From Larkinella humicola (GTDB lineage Bacteria > Bacteroidota > Bacteroidia > Cytophagales > Spirosomataceae), in NCBI RefSeq assembly GCF_008727875.1, contig NZ_VTWS01000003.1:434001-498000 (forward strand): a stretch of DNA of 64,000 nt. The letters are read 5' to 3'. A model generated the notes under the pieces. That model searched no databases and was not told the DNA's origin. It worked only from the letters and a program-made list of their open reading frames with translations. Made by a program: the position numbers and the translations under genes. This document shows, in pieces, positions 15,959-23,747 of this stretch; the first letter of the stretch is position 1; every line of letters begins with the position of its first letter.

Positions 15959-17944
15959 TCAAACCAGCCACGCCAGCCACTGCATCCAGTTTTGCGCCCA
16001 GAACATCAATTTAGCCGCGTATTTAGCGGCCGGGCTGGCGGGTGGACGGGTCGTAAAGCTGTTGTTGTTCAGGTTACTATCGATGTAGATCTTCTGCTGC
16101 GGATCGACTTTCGCCCAGTCGGCGCGGGTCGGCTGCGTCAGCGTAAAGGTGTGGGAGCGGGCCTTGCCATCCCAGTGCAGAAGTTCTTCTTGGCCGTTCT
16201 CGAAATGCACCAGCACCTCTACCGGCAATTGTGCGTCGCCTTTTCGGTATACCGTGATGGCGGATCGGTACGAACTTCCCTGCTTCGTGCTGCGTACGGC
16301 GTGCAATTCGTAGTCACAAACCTGATTGCCGTAGAGTACCTGATCGAAAAACCAGCTCATATCCGGCCCAAACCGGTTGCCCAGCCGTTTGCCAACGACC
16401 TCATTCACGATGGCGATGAAGTTGTCGGCATTGGGGTGTTTGAATTGCCACCGGTTAAAATACGTCCGCATGATTTCGTCCATCACCGGGCGGCCCACCA
16501 GCCCGTCGAGCGTCCGCATCCAGGTGGCGGGTTTGAAGTAGGTCAGTTCGCCGTAATAGTCGTCGGGCAGTTGCCAGACATTACCAAACGAAGGGGCAAT
16601 CGCCGGATGGTCGAGGTGAACATAGGAGGTGCGTGACAACTCCAGGTTGCCCATCTGGTAGCCGAACAGATCGATCACTGACGATTTCGGGCCGTAGGTT
16701 TCGTCCATGATCCGGCCTTCGTAATACTGGTTGAAGCCCTCGTCCATCCAGGCTTCTTCAAACTCGTTGGTCGCCAGCAGTTGCATAAAGTACTGATGGC
16801 CAAACTCATGGATGGTTACCTGCTCCGGCAGCCGCATCCCGGCGGGCATTCCCCAGCTTGTTCCGGCGGTGATAAAGGTGGGGTATTCCATTCCCGACGC
16901 GCCCAGCGCCCACACGGGCGGGTCCACGATGGTGAGCGTGGTAAACGGATACCGCCCCAGGTTTTTATCGAAATAGGCCAGCGCAACTTTGGCCGCATCG
17001 ATGTGCCGCTTTGCCTGGCCGGCGTGTTCGGGCTGCATCAGGGCGCGAATCGAAACGTGCCGCCAGCGGTCGTCAAACACGTCAAAATCCGGGCAAGCCG
17101 TCCAGGCGAAATCAACCACATCTTCGGCGTACCAACGCTGGGTTTTGGTCCCATTCGGATTTCGTCGCTCACTTTTCAACTGACCCGTCGCACCAACGCG
17201 GAAGGTTGCCGGTGTGGTCATGGCGACGTCGTAGACCCCAAAATCGGCGTAGAACTCCGAATGGGCGTGAAATTGATGGCAATTCCATTGGCCTTGTGTG
17301 GCGTAGCGGGTTCCGGCCGGTTCATACACCCCGATTTTGGGAAACCACTGCCCGATCAGAAAAAAATCGCGGCTGTAGCCGGTGCGGGCAAAAATTTTAG
17401 GCAATTTGGCCCGAAACGCAATGTCGAGTGTGATGCTCTCGCCGGGCGCAACCGGTTTGCTGAGTGGTACGCGGATGACGGTTCTGTCGTCGGCATTCGC
17501 ATCGTCGGGCTGGATAAACCGGTAATTACCCGTCAGATTTTCGGCTTTACCCGAGGCTCCGGCGCGGGTTTTGATCGACACAATATCGATCGATCCGAAG
17601 GACTCCGGGTCGTTTTTATCAATAAATTCACCCCGCAACTGCCCCCCCGATTCCCGCATGAAGGTGGATTGCAGGTTCCGGAAAGCATTCAGATACAAAT
17701 GAAACTGCAGGTCACGAACGAATTCGTTCGACGGGTTTTTCCAGACCAGCGTCTCTTTGCCCTCCAGCCGCTTCGTGGCCGTGTTGAGCTCGACCTGAAT
17801 CTGGTAATTCGCAATTCGCGGACTGAGTGGCACCGCAGAAACGGTTTTCTGCGCGTACACACTCCGGCCAAACCAGAAAATACTGACAACGATTACAAAA
17901 TAGTTCATGCCCCGTTTGAATCCGGTTTCAACGAATTGACTCAC
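15959..17944 (-). CDS. M1 family zinc metallopeptidase, secreted
   Basis: A 661-residue gluzincin aminopeptidase-like protein. The zinc site is HEFGH (H379, H383) with the third ligand E402 in AWMDEGFNQYYEG, the exact HEXXH-X18-E spacing. The upstream exopeptidase motif is in GASGMEYPTF, in place of the common GAMEN. A signal peptide is present; if translation begins at the internal ATG (17908) it opens MNYFVIVVSIFWFGRSVYAQ, which is a cleaner signal than the longer form from 17944. The N-terminal beta domain (about 40-270) and catalytic domain are complete; there is no sorting tail. It follows the DUF2911 gene by 11 nt and is probably cotranscribed. Confidence 0.93.
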   Translation of the reverse strand: MSQFVETGFKRGMNYFVIVVSIFWFGRSVYAQKTVSAVPLSPRIANYQIQVELNTATKRLEGKETLVWKNPSNEFVRDLQFHLYLNAFRNLQSTFMRESGGQLRGEFIDKNDPESFGSIDIVSIKTRAGASGKAENLTGNYRFIQPDDANADDRTVIRVPLSKPVAPGESITLDIAFRAKLPKIFARTGYSRDFFLIGQWFPKIGVYEPAGTRYATQGQWNCHQFHAHSEFYADFGVYDVAMTTPATFRVGATGQLKSERRNPNGTKTQRWYAEDVVDFAWTACPDFDVFDDRWRHVSIRALMQPEHAGQAKRHIDAAKVALAYFDKNLGRYPFTTLTIVDPPVWALGASGMEYPTFITAGTSWGMPAGMRLPEQVTIHEFGHQYFMQLLATNEFEEAWMDEGFNQYYEGRIMDETYGPKSSVIDLFGYQMGNLELSRTSYVHLDHPAIAPSFGNVWQLPDDYYGELTYFKPATWMRTLDGLVGRPVMDEIMRTYFNRWQFKHPNADNFIAIVNEVVGKRLGNRFGPDMSWFFDQVLYGNQVCDYELHAVRSTKQGSSYRSAITVYRKGDAQLPVEVLVHFENGQEELLHWDGKARSHTFTLTQPTRADWAKVDPQQKIYIDSNLNNNSFTTRPPASPAAKYAAKLMFWAQNWMQWLAWLV

Positions 17945-17955
17945 TCAATCAGATA

Positions 17956-18492
17956 TTATTGATTTTCGCGGAGCCGAATCGGCACAATGGCTTCGGTTTG
18001 ATCCCAGGCCAGCAGCATGTCGCTCCCGCCCGCCTGGGGCGCAAAACTGATGTAGAACTGTTCGGCCACCGCATTCCGTTTCCGGGCCGCCACCGGCACC
18101 CGCAAAACATCTTTGGTCTGGTCGTAACTGGTTCCCCACTGCCCGGTTTCCCGGTTGAAAATAACCATCCAACTGCCTTCCGACGGGATGGTCCAGAGCG
18201 AATATTCGCCTTCATCCAGCGGTTGTCCGGCCACGGTAACGTTCTGATCGATCGTGATGATCGTCGCTTCGTTTGCTCCCGTCCGCCATACTTCGCCATA
18301 GGGAACCAAACCGCCGAAAATTTTGCGTCCTTTTTTATACGGCTGGCAATATTCCACTTTTACCTGAACGCCATTCTGGTCACTGGTCGCAACCGCTTCC
18401 GGGCTGGACGACTTGGTAAACGACCGCAGGCCAAAAAAACCGATGAGTACCAAAACCGCAAGGCCGCCGACGATCCATAAGACTTTTTTCAT
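17956..18492 (-). CDS. DUF2911 domain-containing membrane-anchored protein
   Basis: 178 residues. An N-terminal anchor (VLWIVGGLAVLVLIGFFGLR) is followed by a DUF2911 domain with the family pattern VKVEYCQPYKKGRKIFGGLV, PYGEVWRTGANEATIITI, GEYSLWTIPSEGSWMVIFN and TGQWGTSYDQTKD. The domain's function is not established; members are common in Bacteroidota as exported proteins. It precedes the M1 peptidase by 11 nt on the same strand, suggesting an operon and an extracytoplasmic role. Confidence 0.9.
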   Translation of the reverse strand: MKKVLWIVGGLAVLVLIGFFGLRSFTKSSSPEAVATSDQNGVQVKVEYCQPYKKGRKIFGGLVPYGEVWRTGANEATIITIDQNVTVAGQPLDEGEYSLWTIPSEGSWMVIFNRETGQWGTSYDQTKDVLRVPVAARKRNAVAEQFYISFAPQAGGSDMLLAWDQTEAIVPIRLRENQ

Positions 18493-18590
18493 AAAACAGG
18501 GATTTTGTTTAGCTAGCAGGAAAGTTATGAAAATTTGTTTGGTTGCGGGTTTCTAACTTATTATAACTTGCAGATAAACCGGCATGTCAT

Positions 18591-19832
18591 TTGTGCGAAT
18601 GCCCACGCGAACCGCTTGTCAAGTGGCAGCAAATAAACCCATACCGTTTGAAACCGAACAAATACCTTCTCTTTCTGATGACAACCATCGTTGCGTATGG
18701 GCTGTTCGAATTTTATCGCCCAAAACCCATCGACTGGAATCCCACCTACACGAACAAGGACAAAATTCCGTTCGGCACCCGGGTGTTGTTCGACCTGTTG
18801 CCGGACGTGCTGAACCAGCAACCCGTAAAAAGCCTGCGCCTACCGGTGTACAACCACCTCTCGGATAGTACCTTACCCGTCCGTAGCAACTATGTCTTCA
18901 TTTGTCATACGGTGAAATTGAGCAGTTTTGATCGGAAAAAGCTGCTGGAGTATGCCAATCGGGGCAATACGGTTTTTATTTCGGCCTACGAATTCCCGGA
19001 TTCACTGGCGATGCGGCTCGGTTTTCGCGCCGATCTGAAAACGCCTACCCTGCGCGATACGACCTTAGGCATGAATTTCACCAATCCGGAGCTGAAAAAC
19101 CGGGTCGATTATCACTTCCGGCACGACGACGGGCGGAATTTTCTGGTCACCACGAAAGCCGCTCAAACGACGGTTTTGGGCCGAAATGCCCGAAACGAGC
19201 CTATTTTCCTCAAAATTCAATACGGCAAAGGTGCTTTTTTTATCCACAACCTGCCGCTGGCGTTTACCAATTTCTACCTCCTCGATCCGTCTACGGAAGA
19301 TTATGCTTACAAAGCCCTGTCGTATCTGCCCGCCCAGCCGACCTTCTGGGACGAATACCAGAAACTGGGGCGTTTCGATGAGGACGAGCAGTCGCTGCTG
19401 CGGTATATTCTGACGCAGCCGCCGTTGACCTGGGCCTATTATCTCACGGTCGTGGGTTTGCTGCTGTACGTTATTTTTGCGGGAAAACGCACCCAGCGCG
19501 TTATTCCGCTGGTCGAACCGTTGAAGAATACCTCGCTGGCGTTTGTGCAGAACGTGGGTCGTTTGTATTTCCAGCGCGCCGACCACGGGAATCTGGCCCA
19601 GAAGAAGATTCAGTATTTTCTGGCCTATGTTCGGGAACAGTTTGGATTGAATACTGCATTTCCTGACGAAGAATTCAAGCTGGCCCTGGCGCGGAAAAGT
19701 GGCGTTTCGGAGCCGGATGTTCAGGCCTTATTCCGCCAAATTGCTTTTTCGCAACAGCAGATGATGAGTGAATACGATTTGATTCGATTGAATGAGTTGA
19801 TAGAAAATTTTTATGTACAGGCGAAAGCGTAA
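18591..19832 (+). CDS. DUF4350 domain-containing membrane protein
   Basis: 413 residues. The frame has no ATG before codon 30 (18678); between the upstream stop at 18564 and there the best start is TTG at 18591, which keeps the first membrane helix (KYLLFLMTTIVAYGLFEFY) intact. The DUF4350 domain (about 60-240) includes RGNTVFISAYEFPDSLAMRL and KGAFFIHNLPLAFTNFYLLD. A second membrane helix (WAYYLTVVGLLLYVIFAGKR) and a cytosolic helical tail follow, as is usual. DUF4350 proteins nearly always neighbour MoxR and DUF58 genes, as here (15 nt to MoxR). The system is thought to assemble or activate envelope complexes, but its exact task is unproven. Confidence 0.88.
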   Translation: MCECPREPLVKWQQINPYRLKPNKYLLFLMTTIVAYGLFEFYRPKPIDWNPTYTNKDKIPFGTRVLFDLLPDVLNQQPVKSLRLPVYNHLSDSTLPVRSNYVFICHTVKLSSFDRKKLLEYANRGNTVFISAYEFPDSLAMRLGFRADLKTPTLRDTTLGMNFTNPELKNRVDYHFRHDDGRNFLVTTKAAQTTVLGRNARNEPIFLKIQYGKGAFFIHNLPLAFTNFYLLDPSTEDYAYKALSYLPAQPTFWDEYQKLGRFDEDEQSLLRYILTQPPLTWAYYLTVVGLLLYVIFAGKRTQRVIPLVEPLKNTSLAFVQNVGRLYFQRADHGNLAQKKIQYFLAYVREQFGLNTAFPDEEFKLALARKSGVSEPDVQALFRQIAFSQQQMMSEYDLIRLNELIENFYVQAKA

Positions 19833-19847
19833 CTGCGAATTCACACC

Positions 19848-20822
19848 ATGTCTCCCTACGAAAACCGCTTAGATTTAACCGAACTCAAAACCGCCGTCGA
19901 TGCGATTCGGGCCGAAATTGGCAAGGTCATCGTCGGGCAACACCAAACCATCGATCTGCTCCTGACGGCTTTGCTCGCCGACGGCCACGTGCTGATCGAA
20001 GGCGTTCCGGGCGTAGCCAAAACGCTGATTGCCAAACTGCTGGCCAAAACCATTTCGGTCGATTTCAGCCGGATTCAGTTTACGCCCGACCTGATGCCGT
20101 CCGACGTTTTGGGAACGTCCATTTTCAACCCCAAAACCACCGATTTTGAATACCGCCGGGGGCCGATTTTCTCTAACATCGTGCTGATCGACGAAATCAA
20201 CCGCGCCCCGGCCAAAACCCAGGCGGCTTTGTTTGAGGTGATGGAAGAGCGGCAGGCCACCAACGACGGCATCACGTATCTGCTGGCCGACCCGTTTCTG
20301 GTGCTGGCGACCCAGAATCCCGTCGAGCAGGAAGGCACCTACCGGCTGCCCGAAGCCCAGCTCGACCGGTTTCTGTTCAAAGTCGTCGTCGGGTATCCCA
20401 ACGTGCTGGAGGAAGTGAACATCCTGAAAGGCCACCACGAACGCCGGAATCTGGCCGACGCGGTCGAAGCGGTTCAGGCGTCTCTCACGGCGGATCAGTT
20501 GCAGGCGTTACGGGCTCAGGTTCACCGGGTTCACATTGAGGATAAGTTGTTTGAATACATTGCTCAGATCGTGCAGAGTACACGCACGCACAAATCACTG
20601 TTTCTGGGTGCCTCGCCCCGGGCTTCGGTGGCGCTCCTGAACAGTTCCAAAGCCCTCGCCACCCTCCGGGGCCGCGATTTCGTCACGCCCGAAGACGTGC
20701 AGGAACTGGCCGCGCCGGTGTTGCGCCACCGCGTGTTGCTCACCCCCGAACGCGAAATGGAAGGCGGCACAGCGGATGAAGTGATTGGTCAGGTGGTGCA
20801 GAAGATTGAGGTGCCGCGATGA
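19848..20822 (+). CDS. MoxR family AAA+ ATPase
   Basis: A 324-residue cytosolic AAA+ chaperone-like ATPase. Walker A is EGVPGVAKT (about residues 57-65); Walker B is IVLIDEINRAPAKTQAAL; sensor 1 region is VLATQNPVEQEGTY; a C-terminal lid domain contains the sensor-2 region SPRASVALLNSSKALA. MoxR ATPases remodel or load cofactors into von Willebrand-type or membrane partner complexes. The last 4 nt overlap the DUF58 start (ATGA), a sign of translational coupling, and the DUF4350 gene precedes it. Confidence 0.95.
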   Translation: MSPYENRLDLTELKTAVDAIRAEIGKVIVGQHQTIDLLLTALLADGHVLIEGVPGVAKTLIAKLLAKTISVDFSRIQFTPDLMPSDVLGTSIFNPKTTDFEYRRGPIFSNIVLIDEINRAPAKTQAALFEVMEERQATNDGITYLLADPFLVLATQNPVEQEGTYRLPEAQLDRFLFKVVVGYPNVLEEVNILKGHHERRNLADAVEAVQASLTADQLQALRAQVHRVHIEDKLFEYIAQIVQSTRTHKSLFLGASPRASVALLNSSKALATLRGRDFVTPEDVQELAAPVLRHRVLLTPEREMEGGTADEVIGQVVQKIEVPR

Positions 20823-22159
20823 CCCTTTTCCGCGCACTCTACGTTTCTACCCGCGTCTGGCTGTTGCTGATCGCGTTCGTGTTGCTGTTCATTCTGGCGT
20901 ACGTGTTTCCGGTCCTGTTCCCGTTTGTCAAACTGCTGCTGGCGGTTCTGGTGGCGCTGTGCCTGCTGGACGGCATTCTGCTGTTCCGAAATTCAACCAA
21001 ACGGGCGGCTTTTTTTGCCCGACGCGAACTCCCCGACCGGCTCTCGAACGGTGACGAAAACCCGGTGACCCTTTACCTCGAAAACCGCTATTCCTTTCCG
21101 GCACAGGTCGAAATCATCGATGAAATCCCGTTCCAGTTTCAGAAGCGGGATGTGCTGTTTACAGCCACGCTGAAGCCCAACGAAACCAAAACGTTACGCT
21201 ACGAACTAAGGCCGACCAAACGCGGGGAATATAATTTCGGCGCCGTGAACGTCTACGCAATGACACCCCTGCGGCTGCTGAAACGGCGCTACCAGTTTTC
21301 GCAGAACAAGATGGTGGCGGTTTTTCCGTCGTTTCTGCAAATGCGGCAGTATGAATTGCTGGCCATTTCGAACCGGTTGAGCGAGGTCGGCATCAAAAAA
21401 GTCCGCCGGATCGGGCACAGCATGGAATTTGAACAGGTACGGGCCTATAGCCGGGGTGACGACGTCCGGACCATCAACTGGAAAGCCACCGCCCGCCGGA
21501 GCGACCTGATGGTGAACGCCTTCCGGGACGAAAAATCGCAGGCCATTTATTGCCTCATCGACAAAGGCCGCGTCATGAAATCGCCGTTTGAAGGACTTAG
21601 TTTGCTCGATTACGCCATTAATGCGACACTCGTTTTGAGCAACATTGCCCTGCTCAAACAGGACCGCGCCGGGCTGCTGACGTTCTCGGAACAAATCGGA
21701 CAACTGGTGACCGCCGAGCGACGACCGGGCCACATGCAGAAAATCCTGGAAGTGTTATACCGGCAGAAAACCCGGTTTCTGGAATCGGATTACGAAGCCT
21801 TGTACACCAACCTGCGCCGACACATCCGCCAGCGGAGTTTATTACTGTTATTTACTAATTTTGAGACGGTTAATGCCCTGCGCCGGCAACTACCGTATCT
21901 GCGCCGGATGGCCAAAGACCACCTGCTGATCGTTGTTTTTTTTGAAAATACCGAATTGAAAACGTTATTGAGCAGCCCGGCCAGTTCGACGGAAGAAATC
22001 TACCAGAAAACCATTGCCGAGAAGTTTTATTACGAGAAAAAGTTGATCGTCAAAGAATTACAACAATACGGCATTCAGGCCATTTTGACCGCCCCGCAGA
22101 ACCTGACCGCCAACACCGTCAATAAATACCTGGAACTGAAAGCCCGGGGCATGATTTAG
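20819..22159 (+). CDS. DUF58 domain-containing protein
   Basis: 446 residues with two N-terminal membrane helices (residues 9-50) and a cytosolic or periplasmic DUF58 domain carrying the diagnostic block EFEQVRAYSRGDDVRTINWK followed by ATARRSDLMVN, then a vWA-like region (YCLIDKGRVM, about 250) with a degenerate metal site. DUF58 proteins are the usual partners of MoxR ATPases. Coupled to moxR by an ATGA overlap, and 5 nt from the M20 peptidase gene. Role inferred from family: scaffold for the MoxR-driven assembly step. Confidence 0.93.
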   Translation: MTLFRALYVSTRVWLLLIAFVLLFILAYVFPVLFPFVKLLLAVLVALCLLDGILLFRNSTKRAAFFARRELPDRLSNGDENPVTLYLENRYSFPAQVEIIDEIPFQFQKRDVLFTATLKPNETKTLRYELRPTKRGEYNFGAVNVYAMTPLRLLKRRYQFSQNKMVAVFPSFLQMRQYELLAISNRLSEVGIKKVRRIGHSMEFEQVRAYSRGDDVRTINWKATARRSDLMVNAFRDEKSQAIYCLIDKGRVMKSPFEGLSLLDYAINATLVLSNIALLKQDRAGLLTFSEQIGQLVTAERRPGHMQKILEVLYRQKTRFLESDYEALYTNLRRHIRQRSLLLLFTNFETVNALRRQLPYLRRMAKDHLLIVVFFENTELKTLLSSPASSTEEIYQKTIAEKFYYEKKLIVKELQQYGIQAILTAPQNLTANTVNKYLELKARGMI

Positions 22160-22164
22160 AAAAA

Positions 22165-23625
22165 ATGAAACGACTCCGCTGGCTCCTGATTGGATTGGCT
22201 GTCCTGCTGCTTGTTCTGCTGGTCAATACCCTCCGCTTTTCCTCCAAGCAACTGAGCGATGTTCCACCCGCAGCATCCGTTTCTGTCGGCGATTCGGCCG
22301 TGAACCGGCTGGTGGCGGCACTGCGGCTGCGGACGGTTTCCTATTCCGATGAGTCGCTGACGGACACCACACAGTTTGACCAATTCCTCAGCCTGCTGCA
22401 GCAATCCTTCCCCCGGATTCATCAGCAACTGAAGCGCGAGACGTTTAACCAGTACGGGTTACTGTACGAATGGAAAGGCAAAAATCCGGCGTTGAAACCG
22501 GTATTGCTGACAGGACATTACGATGTCGTTCCGGTGATTCAGGGCACCCAGAAAATGTGGAAACGACCGCCGTTCGACGGATTGCTGGAAGGCGGTTTTC
22601 TGTATGGCCGGGGCACGCTGGACGACAAAAGCAGCGTCATGGCGCAACTCGAAGCCGTCGAAGGGCTGCTCGCTACCGGTTTTCAGCCTGAGCGGACGAT
22701 CATGCTGGCCTACGGACAGGACGAAGAAGTTACCGGTTTTCGGGGTGCCCAAACCATGGCCGCCGAACTGGAACGGCGGAAAATCACGCTGGAATACGTG
22801 CTGGACGAGGGTGGTGTGATTAAAACCGACGGTATTCCGGGCCTGCCCAGACCGGTCGCGCTCATCGGAATTGGCGAAAAAGGCTACGCCAGCATCGAGT
22901 TGACGACCGTTAGCAAGGGCGGGCATTCGTCGATGCCGCCGAAACAGACCAGCATCGGGCTGGTGGCCGAAGCGGTGAGCAAACTGGAAAAGAACCCGTT
23001 TCCGGCGCGGCTGGACGCGGGACTGGATCAGATGTTTACGTACATCGGTCCCGAAATGCCGTTCGGACAGCGGATCGTGTTTGCCAACCAGTGGTTGTTT
23101 GCGCCCCTCATCACCCGCATCATGGCGCAGTCGAATTCTGGCAATGCAACGCTACGAACCACTACCGCGCCCACGATTTTTCAGGCCGGCGTCAAAGACA
23201 ATGTGCTGCCAATTGAAGCCACGGCGACGATTAACTTCCGGATTCTACCCGGCGAAACGGTGGAGACCGTTGCCGAACGCGTAAAGGAAGTCATTGATGA
23301 TGAGCGGATTCAGGTCAATGTGCTGAAAAAATTCATCAGCCAGCCTTCACCGGTTTCGAATCCGAATGCGCTCGGATTCGAACGGATTCACCGCACCATC
23401 AAGGGCGTTTATCCCGAAACCATCGTCACGCCGTATTTAACGCTGGGCGGCACAGACTCCCGGTTTTACGCCCGCGTTTGTCCGCAAATCTACCGGTTTT
23501 CGCCCACGCCCATGAACGACGAAGACACCCAGCGGGTTCACGGCACCAACGAACGGATTAGCCTGAAAGACTACCGGAACATGATCCGGTTTTACGCCAC
23601 GCTGATCAGGAACAGCCAGAATTGA
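22165..23625 (+). CDS. M20 family metallopeptidase (carboxypeptidase S-like)
   Basis: A 486-residue di-zinc peptidase of the M20 clan with an N-terminal membrane helix (LRWLLIGLAVLLLVLLVNTL), so the catalytic part probably faces the periplasm. Metal and catalytic residues sit in GHYDVVPV, GRGTLDDKSSVMA and GQDEEVTGFRGAQ (catalytic Glu pair); the C-terminal metal His is likely in RVHGTNERI. The dimerisation (lid) domain lies at roughly 230-360. It follows DUF58 by 5 nt, so it is probably in the same message. Substrate unknown; closest in plan to carboxypeptidase S/PM20D1, which act on N-acyl amino acids or peptides. Confidence 0.93.
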   Translation: MKRLRWLLIGLAVLLLVLLVNTLRFSSKQLSDVPPAASVSVGDSAVNRLVAALRLRTVSYSDESLTDTTQFDQFLSLLQQSFPRIHQQLKRETFNQYGLLYEWKGKNPALKPVLLTGHYDVVPVIQGTQKMWKRPPFDGLLEGGFLYGRGTLDDKSSVMAQLEAVEGLLATGFQPERTIMLAYGQDEEVTGFRGAQTMAAELERRKITLEYVLDEGGVIKTDGIPGLPRPVALIGIGEKGYASIELTTVSKGGHSSMPPKQTSIGLVAEAVSKLEKNPFPARLDAGLDQMFTYIGPEMPFGQRIVFANQWLFAPLITRIMAQSNSGNATLRTTTAPTIFQAGVKDNVLPIEATATINFRILPGETVETVAERVKEVIDDERIQVNVLKKFISQPSPVSNPNALGFERIHRTIKGVYPETIVTPYLTLGGTDSRFYARVCPQIYRFSPTPMNDEDTQRVHGTNERISLKDYRNMIRFYATLIRNSQN

Positions 23626-23747
23626 TGGGTGGTTTACAGCTTTTCGGGTACTGGCTCTTTGTTACCATTTTATAAAAAGATAGGATTATTTGTAACTTTA
23701 TCAGGTAATCAGCCAAACCCTTTCCTGAAAACCGGAATCCTGTCTGT

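Noticed and set aside
16781-17962. 393-codon frame antisense to the M1 peptidase
   Set aside because: The M1 zinc site is intact on the other strand; antisense product is not protein-like.
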